Assembly: GCA_002898355.1 (NCBI GenBank)
Contig: BEHD01000008.1
Coordinates: 32,643-96,642, forward strand
Direction of reading: 5' to 3'
Length of the DNA stretch: 64,000 nucleotides
Source: an archaeon HR01
Lineage (GTDB): Archaea > Thermoproteota > Nitrososphaeria_A > Caldarchaeales > Caldarchaeaceae
The position numbers and the translations under genes are program-made. Below, piece by piece: positions 34,331 through 43,042 of the stretch (position 1 is its first letter; the number at the start of each line of letters is the position of its first letter). The notes under the pieces were generated by a model. That model was not told where the DNA came from. It saw nothing but the letters and a program-made list of their open reading frames with translations, and searched no databases.

Positions 34331-34741
34331 ATGATGTCTTACAGCCAGTTGTTGAAGGAGGCGTTCAAAGCGACTAGGAACTCGTACGCCCCCTACTCCA
34401 GGTTTAGGGTTGGTGCGGCACTGCTTACCGACGAGGGTGAGGTTGTGACGGGGTGCAACGTCGAGAACGCCAGCTACGGCCTCTCCAACTGCGCTGAGAG
34501 AACGGCGGTCTTTAGGGCTGTCTCCATGGGGAGGAGAAGGTTTAAGGCCATAGCGGTTGTCTCCAGCAAGGTGAACCCAGTATATCCATGCGGAGCCTGC
34601 AGACAGGTTTTGAGAGAGTTCAACCCCGGTTTAACTGTGGTGGTGGCTGACGGGAGGGGGAGACCGTTAACAACCACCCTTGAGAGGATGCTACCCAACA
34701 GCTTCGGCCCGGAAAGCCTAAGGAGGAAGAGGGGTAGATAA
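34331..34741 (+). CDS. cdd: Cytidine deaminase
   Basis: 136 residues, the small tetrameric Cdd type. The zinc site is GCNVENASYGLSNCAERTA (Cys and catalytic Glu) and PCGACRQVLREF. It deaminates cytidine or deoxycytidine to uridine or deoxyuridine. The next gene starts 3 bp later, opening a run of nucleoside-degradation genes to 38.1 kb. Either of two ATG codons (34331, 34334) may be used. Confidence 0.95.
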   Translation: MMSYSQLLKEAFKATRNSYAPYSRFRVGAALLTDEGEVVTGCNVENASYGLSNCAERTAVFRAVSMGRRRFKAIAVVSSKVNPVYPCGACRQVLREFNPGLTVVVADGRGRPLTTTLERMLPNSFGPESLRRKRGR

Positions 34742-34744
34742 TCG

Positions 34745-35680
34745 ATGCTTCGCCTAGTAATCGACACGGATACAGCCGGGGATGATACAATCTCGCTTCT
34801 GATGGCGTTGAAGTGGCCAGGTGTGAGGCTGGAGGCTGTGACCGTGGTATGCGGCAACGTAGAGTTCAGCCAGCAGGTGGAGAACGCCCTCTACACCGTG
34901 GAGAACTTCTCCTCCTACCACGTCCCCGTCTACCCGGGATGCAGCCGCCCACTCCTGAAGACTTGGAAGTACGCCGACTACGTACATGGAAAAGACGGGA
35001 TGGGTGAAAACTATTTCCCCAAAGCGAGGCAGAGGCCGGAAAGAAAGCACGCCGTCCAGGCTTTGATAGAGCTGGTCAACTCCAACCCCGGCGAGATCTC
35101 CATAATAGCCCAGGGGCCCCTCACCAACATCGCCACAGCCATCATGCTTGACAGGGAATTCGTCAAGAATGTGAAAAGGCTATACGTGATGGGTGGATAC
35201 GCCGACGGCTTCGGCAACGTGACACCTGCCGCCGAATACAACTTCTGGGTAGACCCTGATGCGGCCAAGATAGTCCTCCACTCAGGTGTTAAGCCGCTCA
35301 TCGTAGGATGGGATATCGCGGTCAAATACAGCGTTGTTGAGGAGGCCATGCATAGGGAGATAGCTTCATGGGGGACAAAGGCTGCAGACTTCTTCGTCAA
35401 AGTCAACAGGAAGGTGGTGGAGTTTGAGAAGAGGACTATGGGTCTCGCGGGTAGCACGCATCCCGACACCATCACAACGGCTATAGCGATTGAGCCTCGG
35501 GTGGCAAGACGTGTTGAACCTAGATATGTGGATGTGGAGAATGGAAGCGAGCTAACCCGGGGCATGTCTGTCGTCGACCATCTTGGAGTACTCGGAAGAG
35601 AGGCCAACGCAGATGTATGCTATGAGGCCGATGGAAAACTCTTCAGGGAGATGCTCTTCAAGGTTCTCAGGTCTGGATAG
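34745..35680 (+). CDS. Inosine/uridine-type nucleoside hydrolase
   Basis: 311 residues. The calcium-binding N-terminus is DTDTAGDDTISLLMAL (usual form DTDPGxDD), with QGPLTNIA, VMGGYADGFGN and EYNFWVDPDAA. It splits the N-glycosidic bond of nucleosides to free base plus ribose or deoxyribose. It starts 3 bp after cdd and precedes deoC by 32 bp. Free sugar from this enzyme would be the natural substrate of the RbsK-like kinase two genes on. Confidence 0.92.
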   Translation: MLRLVIDTDTAGDDTISLLMALKWPGVRLEAVTVVCGNVEFSQQVENALYTVENFSSYHVPVYPGCSRPLLKTWKYADYVHGKDGMGENYFPKARQRPERKHAVQALIELVNSNPGEISIIAQGPLTNIATAIMLDREFVKNVKRLYVMGGYADGFGNVTPAAEYNFWVDPDAAKIVLHSGVKPLIVGWDIAVKYSVVEEAMHREIASWGTKAADFFVKVNRKVVEFEKRTMGLAGSTHPDTITTAIAIEPRVARRVEPRYVDVENGSELTRGMSVVDHLGVLGREANADVCYEADGKLFREMLFKVLRSG

Positions 35681-35712
35681 CTATATAGGAAAGCCCACCA
35701 CCCAGTATCCCG

Positions 35713-36402
35713 ATGTCTAAATATTCTGCAAAGCAGTTGGCGTCAAAGATACAGCACACCAACGTTGCTCCAGAGGCCACGGTGAGGGATATCGAGAAAC
35801 TCTGTAGGGAGTGTGTAGAGTATGGGTTTAACGCTGCCGTGGTCAACCCCATCTGGGTGAGGCATGCCCTCAGGCTCCTCAAAGGTTCAGGCGTGAAAGT
35901 CTCCGCAGCCCTCAACTTCCCCATCGGCGCCTCAACAACTCTCTCAAAGGTTGTGGAGATACGTAACCTGGCGGCCTACGGATGCGATGAGCTGGACTTC
36001 ATGATAAACCTGGGATATCTCAAATCCGGAATGCTGGAGGAGTTTAGGCGGGATGTCGAATTGGTTGTGGAGGCCGCTGAGGGGATGGTTGTGAAGGCGA
36101 TACTGGAGACAGCTGTTCTGACGGAGGAGGAGTTGGGGGCGGCGGCCCGGATATGCGAGGAGGCCGGGGTCCACTATATCAAGAACTCCAGCGGATGGGG
36201 CCGTGGAGGACCGGCCACAGTCGAGATAATCAAGCTGATGCGTTCTCTGGTAAGCCCCAAGGTAGGCATCAAAGCATCTGGAGGAATCAGGGACCGAGCC
36301 ACAGCTGAGGCACTACTGGACGCAGGCGCAGACCTTCTCGGCACCAGCCGTGGTGTCCAGATAGTGACAGGTGGAGCGGTTAGCGGCGAGGTGACCTACT
36401 AG
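35713..36402 (+). CDS. deoC: Deoxyribose-phosphate aldolase
   Basis: 229 residues. TIM-barrel with ELDFMINLGYLKSG, VVKAILETAVLTEEE (proton relay Asp/Lys region), YIKNSSGWGRGG and VGIKASGGIR (Schiff-base Lys). It cleaves 2-deoxyribose 5-phosphate to glyceraldehyde 3-phosphate and acetaldehyde. The stop codon and the ATG of the ribokinase-like gene are 1 bp apart, suggesting tight coupling of kinase and aldolase. Confidence 0.93.
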   Translation: MSKYSAKQLASKIQHTNVAPEATVRDIEKLCRECVEYGFNAAVVNPIWVRHALRLLKGSGVKVSAALNFPIGASTTLSKVVEIRNLAAYGCDELDFMINLGYLKSGMLEEFRRDVELVVEAAEGMVVKAILETAVLTEEELGAAARICEEAGVHYIKNSSGWGRGGPATVEIIKLMRSLVSPKVGIKASGGIRDRATAEALLDAGADLLGTSRGVQIVTGGAVSGEVTY

Positions 36403-36403
36403 C

Positions 36404-37363
36404 ATGCGTGGGAAGATAACCGTGGTGGGCAGCTACAACACAGGTTTCCTAGTCTACGTCGACCGGCTGCCCGTAGAGGGTGAAACCCTTCCCGGCTACG
36501 GCTTCAGGATAGAGCATGGTGGGAAGGGCTCCAACCAGGCCATACAGGCAGCCCGGCTCGGATGTGATACAGCCATCATAGCAAGGGTCGGCTCAGACAT
36601 GTTCGGCGATAGGGCTGTGGGCAAGTGGGCTGCGGAAAATGTTGGTGGCGGCTATGTGGTGAGGGATGCTGAGAAGCCTACAGGCGCCGGCCTCGTCATA
36701 GTTGGCCCCCAGGGAAGGAACATCATAGTGGTCGACCTAGGCGCTAACATGAGGCTGTCAAAAAATGACGTTGAAAAGGCCTTCCCAAGGCTCTCCAACT
36801 CGGATGTCGTCCTAGCCCAGCTGGAGATACCTCTGGAGACAGCCCTACACGCCCTCCGAGGCAGTGAGGCGGTCTCAATCCTGAACCCCGCGCCGGCACC
36901 TATGATAAACCCCAGCCAGTTGGAGGGTGTGAAGATAATCACCCCCAACGAGGTGGAGATACTCACTATGGCCGGCTACAAGCCATCCCAGTCCTCCGAG
37001 ATAGTTAGGGTGGCTGAGCGCTACGCCCGCTACGTCGAGCATGTGATTGTGACGCTGGGTGAGAGGGGGGCACTCGTGGTGGGCGGCGGCCGTAGAATAC
37101 ATGTCAAGACCCCGCAGATAAGGGCTGTGGACAGCACCGGAGCTGGAGACGCATTCAACGGCGCCCTAGCAGCCTTCCTCGCCCGGGGATACGACCTCCT
37201 AGACGCTGTCGAGATGGCCTGCTGTGCAGGCGCCTTCCTAGCTGCGAGGGTGAAGAGGGGGGAGCTGGTGGAGGCCCTGGCCAGGGCTGGTGAGCTGGAG
37301 AAGTTTATTGCCGAGCAAAGCCATACACTGGGCCATGTCGGCGAGAGAACCCCTAGCCGGTGA
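36404..37363 (+). CDS. Ribokinase-like kinase (ribose or deoxyribose)
   Basis: 319 residues. HGGKGSNQAIQAARLG is the typical RbsK motif, AVDSTGAGDAFNGALAAFL the catalytic PfkB motif. It phosphorylates a pentose at O5. Placed immediately after deoC and downstream of a nucleoside hydrolase, it could act on deoxyribose as well as ribose; this is inference. The 3' end overlaps the next gene by 29 bp. Confidence 0.9.
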   Translation: MRGKITVVGSYNTGFLVYVDRLPVEGETLPGYGFRIEHGGKGSNQAIQAARLGCDTAIIARVGSDMFGDRAVGKWAAENVGGGYVVRDAEKPTGAGLVIVGPQGRNIIVVDLGANMRLSKNDVEKAFPRLSNSDVVLAQLEIPLETALHALRGSEAVSILNPAPAPMINPSQLEGVKIITPNEVEILTMAGYKPSQSSEIVRVAERYARYVEHVIVTLGERGALVVGGGRRIHVKTPQIRAVDSTGAGDAFNGALAAFLARGYDLLDAVEMACCAGAFLAARVKRGELVEALARAGELEKFIAEQSHTLGHVGERTPSR

Positions 37364-38153
37364 AGAATTCTACCACGTAAGGGTGAGAAGGGGCGGAGTA
37401 GCGCCATACGTCCTAATGCCCGGCGACCCGGAACGTGTCCCCAAGATAGCCCGTTTCTGGGATGAAGCTAGGGAGATATCGTTCCACAGGGAGTTCAGAC
37501 TCTGGGATGGACGTGTGGGAGGGGCCGGCATAGCGGCATGTTCGACTGGGATAGGCTCTCCCTCGGCCGTCATCGCGTTGGAGGAGCTGGCCAGGGCTGG
37601 ATGCCACACCTTCATCAGGGTGGGTAGCTGTGGAGCCTTGCAGAGAGGGATAGAGATAGGAGACCTAGTCATCTCCTCCGCCGCCATGAGGCTGGATGGG
37701 GCAAGCATGCAGTATGCTCCACCAGGCTATCCCGCCAGCGCCAGCTACGAGATAGTTCTAGCCCTGGTGGAGGCGGCTGAAAAACTAGGCGTTAGATATC
37801 ATGTGGGCGTAACCGCCTCAACCGACAGCTTCTACACCGGGCAGGGTAGGCCGGGATACAGGGATTACTGGTGGAGCTACTCCAAAACAGTTCTAGAAGA
37901 CCTAAAGGCCATGAACGTCTTGAACCTTGAGATGGAGGCCTCAGCCCTGATGGCCGTGGCCACGATATACGGCCTGCGAGCGGGAGCCGTCTGCGCAGTC
38001 TTCGCCAACAGGGTGGAAGACACGTTCGGTGTGAAGGGTGAGGAGGAGGCTGGGAAGGTGGCAACAGAAGCTGTTAAAATTCTGGCCCGGTGGGATGAGA
38101 TAAAGAGGAGACATGGGAGAAAATACTTCCATCCATCGCTGCTGGAGACCTAG
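37335..38153 (+). CDS. Nucleoside phosphorylase, uridine phosphorylase type
   Basis: 272 residues from the ATG at 37335. NP-I family: YVLMPGDPERVPKIA (phosphate-binding Gly-Asp), RVGSCGALQRGIEIGDLVI and NLEMEASALMAVATIYGLRAG (the EMEA ribose-binding Glu). The long insertion SFYTGQGRPGYRDYWW resembles uridine phosphorylases. It releases base and ribose 1-phosphate. It ends the nucleoside operon and converges with BtpA copy 2 (4-bp overlap). Confidence 0.92.
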   Translation: MSAREPLAGEEFYHVRVRRGGVAPYVLMPGDPERVPKIARFWDEAREISFHREFRLWDGRVGGAGIAACSTGIGSPSAVIALEELARAGCHTFIRVGSCGALQRGIEIGDLVISSAAMRLDGASMQYAPPGYPASASYEIVLALVEAAEKLGVRYHVGVTASTDSFYTGQGRPGYRDYWWSYSKTVLEDLKAMNVLNLEMEASALMAVATIYGLRAGAVCAVFANRVEDTFGVKGEEEAGKVATEAVKILARWDEIKRRHGRKYFHPSLLET

Positions 38154-38971
38154 CGTCTCAACCTCTTCACAGCCTCCACCAGTCTTCTCACCCTCTCCAC
38201 ATCCACGGGGTTGCTGAGGACACCGTCTCTCTTGAAGTAGGTGCCGACTATAGCACCGTCGGCATACCTCATAAGCTTTTCAGCGTTGGCCGGCGTCAAC
38301 CCGCTACCCACCAGGACAGGCTTATCCACAGCCCTCTTCACAGCCGCCAGCCTATCCACAGGCGTCTCACCACCGGTCCTCAGGCCCGAGACCACCACAG
38401 CATCCGCTCCAAGCTCAGCAACCCGCTCAGCCTGATACTCCAGAGAAACATCCGAGACGATGTAATGGCTGCCATGCTTTACGTATACGTCGGCGAAAAC
38501 CCCTACACCGCCTTCAAGAAATGACTTCAGCCTCTCAGCTTTTGGCGAGCAAGCCTCCACAAACCCCTCATCCGCCACATAGGCAAGAATATACATGTTG
38601 GCCCTGACCCAGCGGGCGCCCGCCGCTACGGCTGCAGCGATAGATTCACCGACACCGTTGGCAAGTATGAAGACGCCAGTAGGCAGCCCCACAGCCTTCC
38701 TCACCTCCCTAGCAACCAAGGCCACCGTAGAGACCGCCTCATAGCCGATCAACCCCGGCTTCATGAAAGGCTTGTCACCCATATTCTCCACCTGGACACC
38801 GTCTACACCCCCCTCCTTCAAGGCCAAAGCATCCAATAACGCAGACTCCAAAACATCCTCCACAGAATCTCCACGATATCCCGGAGACCCATGAAGCGGT
38901 GGAAGATGAACCATACCTATCACAGGCCTATCCACCCCGAAAATATCGGCTAGGACATCGGACATGGGCAT
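38150..38971 (-). CDS. BtpA-family TIM-barrel protein, copy 2
   Basis: 273 residues: VIGMVHLPPLHGSPGYRGD, VDGVQVENMGDKPFMKPG, VFADVYVKHGSHYIVSD, SGLRTGGETPVD and GSGLTPANAEKLM match copy 1 throughout, so they are clear paralogues 6 kb apart on the same strand. The two copies bracket the nucleoside operon. Role unknown. An AT-rich box (TATTTATAAGT on the minus strand) lies about 20 bp upstream of the ATG. Confidence 0.85.
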   Translation of the reverse strand: MPMSDVLADIFGVDRPVIGMVHLPPLHGSPGYRGDSVEDVLESALLDALALKEGGVDGVQVENMGDKPFMKPGLIGYEAVSTVALVAREVRKAVGLPTGVFILANGVGESIAAAVAAGARWVRANMYILAYVADEGFVEACSPKAERLKSFLEGGVGVFADVYVKHGSHYIVSDVSLEYQAERVAELGADAVVVSGLRTGGETPVDRLAAVKRAVDKPVLVGSGLTPANAEKLMRYADGAIVGTYFKRDGVLSNPVDVERVRRLVEAVKRLRR

Positions 38972-39027
38972 CCGAAAACAGAGAGCGTGGATACTTATAA
39001 ATAGCCTTTACAGACAATCAACGGCTA

Positions 39028-40563
39028 ATGGTTGGAGAAGTTCTTGTTGAGGCCCGTAATGTGGTCAAGGCTTTCCCAGGTGTGTGGGAGCATCTAATCC
39101 TAGACCATATAAACTTCGATGTGCGGGCTGGGGAGGTCCACGCACTGTTGGGAGAGAACGGCGCCGGCAAAACAGTTCTAGCCAACATACTCTCGGGCTT
39201 CTACACGCTCTCCTCAGGCCAGATACTCGTCAGAGGTAAGAACGTCCGCTTCAAATCACCCCTCGACGCCATAAGACATGGAATAGGCATGGTTCATCAA
39301 GAATTCACTTTAGCCCCACCCCTTACAGTGCTGGAGAACATAACCCTCACACTGAGAAAAAACAACCCACTCAGCTATCCGGTCAAGAATGTAGCCCAGA
39401 AAGCCCAGACCCTCTCAGAACGTTACGGGCTGAAGATAGACCTAGACAGAACTGTGGAACAGCTCTCGCTGGGTGAGAGACAGCGTGTGGAGATCCTAAA
39501 GGTTCTATATTGGGAGCCCAGCATACTCATCCTAGACGAGCCCACATCAGTCCTCACCCACGAAGAGATAGGCGAGCTATTCAAGATACTCCGCAGAATG
39601 GCTGATGACGGGAAAGGGGTTGTCTTCATAACCCACAGAATCGAGGAGATAATGGCTGTGGCCGACAGGGTGACGGTTCTACGGCTGGGAAAGAAGATGG
39701 GGACCCTCAAGGTGGCCGAGACCAGCAAAGCCGAGCTGTTAAGACTGATGATAGGTGAGATGGAGCCCCTCAGCTATGAGAGGAAGCCAACACCTGCAGC
39801 CACAAAGACAGTGCTAGAAGTCGAAAACCTATACGTCATGGCCGACGACGGGAAAGAGGCGGTTAAAGGTGTAAGCTTCACCCTGAGGGCTGGGGAGATA
39901 CTGGGGATAGCTGGAGTATCTGGAAATGGCCAAAGGGAGCTGGTGGAATCCATCGTAGGACTTAGAAAAATAGCTAGGGGAAACATCAGGGTTATGGGTG
40001 AGGAGGTAGCCAACCAGAGCGCACGCCGAATAGCAGAGCTGGGCGTGAGACACATCCCAGAGGAGAGAAGAAAGACAGGTGTCGTGGAGCAGATGAACAC
40101 CGCAGAGAACATCATCATGCGGGAATACCGTGAACACCCATTCTCAAGATACACCATCTTGAACCATAAGGCGATAACTGAGCTATCTAAGAACCTAGTC
40201 CAGAGATTCGGCATACTCACACCAGACCTCTGGGACACCGAGGTACGGATACTCTCAGGTGGGAACATCCAACGCCTCATCCTAGCCAGGGAACTCTGGA
40301 GAGAGCCCAAGCTACTGGTAGCCTTCCACCCAACATACGGGCTAGACCTCAAAGCACTATCACAGACCCACAGACTCTTCATGGAGCTAAGAGAGAAGGG
40401 GGGAGCAATACTACTAGTGTCAGAGGACCTCGAGGAGATATTCCTCCTCAGCGACAGAATAGCGGTAATGTTCGACGGCCAGATAGTGGGAACCCTAGCA
40501 GCCAGGGAGGCCACAGCCGAGAAAGTGGGGAGAATGATGGCAGGCCTTAAAATATCCTCCTAA
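39028..40563 (+). CDS. Double ABC ATPase of the nucleoside/sugar (BMP/NupA, RbsA-like) type
   Basis: 511 residues with two ABC domains. Domain 1 has Walker A GENGAGKTV, signature LSLGERQRVEI and LILDEPTSVLTHEE. Domain 2 has the characteristic degenerate Walker A GVSGNGQREL and signature LSGGNIQRLILAREL. This layout is that of CUT2 and BMP-type nucleoside importers. No permease or binding-protein gene is adjacent; the neighbours are BtpA and an epimerase. By context it may energise nucleoside uptake for the upstream operon, with permeases elsewhere. Confidence 0.88.
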   Translation: MVGEVLVEARNVVKAFPGVWEHLILDHINFDVRAGEVHALLGENGAGKTVLANILSGFYTLSSGQILVRGKNVRFKSPLDAIRHGIGMVHQEFTLAPPLTVLENITLTLRKNNPLSYPVKNVAQKAQTLSERYGLKIDLDRTVEQLSLGERQRVEILKVLYWEPSILILDEPTSVLTHEEIGELFKILRRMADDGKGVVFITHRIEEIMAVADRVTVLRLGKKMGTLKVAETSKAELLRLMIGEMEPLSYERKPTPAATKTVLEVENLYVMADDGKEAVKGVSFTLRAGEILGIAGVSGNGQRELVESIVGLRKIARGNIRVMGEEVANQSARRIAELGVRHIPEERRKTGVVEQMNTAENIIMREYREHPFSRYTILNHKAITELSKNLVQRFGILTPDLWDTEVRILSGGNIQRLILARELWREPKLLVAFHPTYGLDLKALSQTHRLFMELREKGGAILLVSEDLEEIFLLSDRIAVMFDGQIVGTLAAREATAEKVGRMMAGLKISS

Positions 40564-40578
40564 CAGGCCCTATACACC

Positions 40579-41478
40579 ATGCGCATACTTGTGACCGGTT
40601 CAAGAGGTTTCATAGGCCGCCACCTAACGGAGTACCTGGCGAAGAGAGGGTATGAGGTCTTAGAAGCAGATATAGCGGAGGATTCAGCCCTCAAGGTTGA
40701 TGTCAGCTCACCCGAGGATGTCTTTAACAAGCTCTCCACAGCCGCCGTAGACGCCATAGTCCATCTGGCGGCGATAGCGGACATACCTAAAACCGTTGAA
40801 AACCCCTACCAATGCTTCAGGGTCAACTGCTTCGGAACCCTCAACATGCTTGAGCTGGCCTCACACCTCAAAGTATCTCGATTCATATACCTCTCATCAG
40901 CCAACTACTACGGCGCACCTGAGAAGATACCGGTTGAGGAGGATGACAGGCCCGCCCCCAGAACACCCTACGACTACTCAAAGGTTGCCTCCGAAAACTT
41001 TGTATGGAGCTACCACCGCACCAAAAAACTCCCGGTAACAGTCCTCAGACCGTGGAAAACCTTTGGGGAATACGAGCAGCCCAGCAAGGTAGTCCCACGC
41101 TTCGTCAAAGCATGCCTAACAGGACAGCCCATACAGCTCTACAACCACGGCAGAGACGTAACCGACCTCTACCACGTCGAAAACCTATGCCACGTGATAG
41201 ACCTATGCCTCAGAAACGACCAATCCATAGGCCATGCATTCAACGTGGGAACAGGGAACAAAATCTCAGTAAGAGAGCTGGCGGAGCTCATCAAAAAGCT
41301 CACAAAATCCGAGACGGAAATCCAGCTACTACCCCCAAGAACAGCGGAAGAATCCACCCCACAGATAAGCATACCATCAATAAAAAAACTCCAGACCATA
41401 CTAGGCTTCAAACCACAGATAACACTTGAGGAAGGGATCAGAAGAATCATAAACTACTACGAAAAAAATTTACCATAA
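40579..41478 (+). CDS. NAD-dependent epimerase/dehydratase (extended SDR)
   Basis: 299 residues. Rossmann motif VTGSRGFIGRHL, VHLAAIADIP, LSSANYYGAP and YDYSK (catalytic Tyr-Lys). The C-terminal half has LYHVENLCHVIDLCL and FNVGTGNKISV, typical of UDP-sugar 4-epimerase-like proteins. It likely modifies a nucleotide-sugar for glycan synthesis. It begins 15 bp after the ABC ATPase; the pairing may be by chance. The 3' third is visibly richer in A+T than the 5' part. Confidence 0.88.
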   Translation: MRILVTGSRGFIGRHLTEYLAKRGYEVLEADIAEDSALKVDVSSPEDVFNKLSTAAVDAIVHLAAIADIPKTVENPYQCFRVNCFGTLNMLELASHLKVSRFIYLSSANYYGAPEKIPVEEDDRPAPRTPYDYSKVASENFVWSYHRTKKLPVTVLRPWKTFGEYEQPSKVVPRFVKACLTGQPIQLYNHGRDVTDLYHVENLCHVIDLCLRNDQSIGHAFNVGTGNKISVRELAELIKKLTKSETEIQLLPPRTAEESTPQISIPSIKKLQTILGFKPQITLEEGIRRIINYYEKNLP

Positions 41479-41608
41479 CACTGTTCTCCGAGCGGTCGTC
41501 ACCACCAACCTCTGTTATTAGGTATAAAGCGTTAGAACCAAAAATTAGGAAGTAGGCAGGGAAGGCATAGAAGGCCTTAGGCCCATGTTCCGGCCCCGCC
41601 TCAAAATG

Positions 41609-41619
41609 CTTATATATTT
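41609..41619 (+). promoter_or_regulatory. TATA box of the solute-binding-protein gene
   Basis: CTTATATATTT is centred about 26 bp upstream of the ATG at 41639, supporting that ATG as a leaderless start over the ATGs at 41585, 41606 and 41624. Confidence 0.65.
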
Positions 41620-41638
41620 CAATATGTCAAAAAATGAT

Positions 41639-43042
41639 ATGCCCAGCACTTCTAGGAGACGATTTATAGGTGCGGTGGCTGGCGCTGCAGTTGTCGCTGC
41701 TGTGGCTGGTGTGGCGGCCTACACAGCATTCGGACCTAAACCAATTAGGAAACTACGCTATTCAACACATCCATTCTACTTCCCCCAAGATGCGGAGGTT
41801 CAATTTGAGAAGGAAATTCCCAACACAGATGTTGAAGTAACCTATGAAGAGTTCTTCGTCATGACGCAGAAGCAGCTAGCTAACCCCCAGATATGGGATG
41901 TTGCCAGCTCTGGGAGATATCGAATAATAATAGATGGTGGGATAGTTCAGCCGATACCGGTAGAGAAAGTACCCAGATGGCAGCCTGACAAGGTTCTTAG
42001 GATATTCAGAGAGCCCCAACGATTCTTAAAGGCTGGCAACTTAGATGAAACAGTGAGAAGATTTAACAAGCTTACTTGGTTCGAGCCTAACCAGAGGTTT
42101 AGCGCGGTACCTGTAATGTGGAACTTCGACTCGGTCACATATCTTCCCGAGTTACTGCCATACGAGGAGAGAGGAGCTCAGAACAGAAACTTCGAGTATG
42201 GGAAATTATGGGACCCGGAGCTTAAGGGTAGGACCGCCATGCAGGACGAGGCCTTCACAGTTTTTACCGAGGTAGCCAACTACCTTGATGCTACAGGTCA
42301 GATAAAAATTACAAGTGGCCTAACAAGCTTAAGCCGTCAAGAAGTAGACAAGATATATGACTATCTCCTGCCCATAGTCCGTAATGGCCTGATAAGAACC
42401 TTCTGGTTCAACTATGGTGACATAGTCTCCCTGATGTCAACAAGGGAGGTATGGGCTGCTAGTACATGGCAGCCTGTCTGCTTCGATACCAGAAAGGCTG
42501 GAACACCGGCATACTATGCAGCCTTGAAACATGGACCATTTTTCTGGTACAACTCGACCTATGTATCTAAATTCGCCACAGGTGAGACTGCTGAACTCGC
42601 CATGACTTTAGCCAACTGGCAGTTAAGCCTATTCACCCAGATGCTATACACGAGACAGGGATATCCAACCCCAGCATTTGGCTGGTCCGACTATAAGGAT
42701 GCGATGGGTGCGGAGTTCTATGACTGGTTCTACAACGGAAAGGCAACCTATTTGCCCGCAGATGAGGCTGTGCGATTTATGTTCCCAGATAAACCCCAGC
42801 TCGCTGAACTACCAGACCGCTTAACCAACGCCCTCTTTGCACCAGACCTCTATTTCAAGCATTTCTGGACTGGCGAGCCTCCCAGAACTGGCTCTCCACA
42901 TCCACGGGGAAACATAAGAGACATGGGTTCTGTAGAGGATAAGGAGGAGATGACCAGATACTTCCTATCGCCAGACCTACCCGATGACAACGACTACTAT
43001 GTTAGGAGATACGAGGAATTAAAGGCCGCAGTTCCTAAGTGA
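41639..43042 (+). CDS. ABC transporter solute-binding protein (family 1, PotD/Fe-binding like), Tat-exported
   Basis: 467 residues. The N-terminus has a twin-arginine signal (TSRRRFIGAVAG) and a hydrophobic stretch AAVVAAVAGVAAYTAF, so it is exported folded and perhaps membrane-anchored. The mature part (KLRYSTHPFYFPQ ... YLPELLPYEERG ... KGRTAMQDEAF) follows the layout of extracellular solute-binding proteins that serve PotABC-like importers. The gene faces the import operon: its 3' end overlaps the chaperonin-like gene by 8 bp. It is the obvious binding protein for the permeases at 44.8-46.5 kb. Confidence 0.82.
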   Translation: MPSTSRRRFIGAVAGAAVVAAVAGVAAYTAFGPKPIRKLRYSTHPFYFPQDAEVQFEKEIPNTDVEVTYEEFFVMTQKQLANPQIWDVASSGRYRIIIDGGIVQPIPVEKVPRWQPDKVLRIFREPQRFLKAGNLDETVRRFNKLTWFEPNQRFSAVPVMWNFDSVTYLPELLPYEERGAQNRNFEYGKLWDPELKGRTAMQDEAFTVFTEVANYLDATGQIKITSGLTSLSRQEVDKIYDYLLPIVRNGLIRTFWFNYGDIVSLMSTREVWAASTWQPVCFDTRKAGTPAYYAALKHGPFFWYNSTYVSKFATGETAELAMTLANWQLSLFTQMLYTRQGYPTPAFGWSDYKDAMGAEFYDWFYNGKATYLPADEAVRFMFPDKPQLAELPDRLTNALFAPDLYFKHFWTGEPPRTGSPHPRGNIRDMGSVEDKEEMTRYFLSPDLPDDNDYYVRRYEELKAAVPK

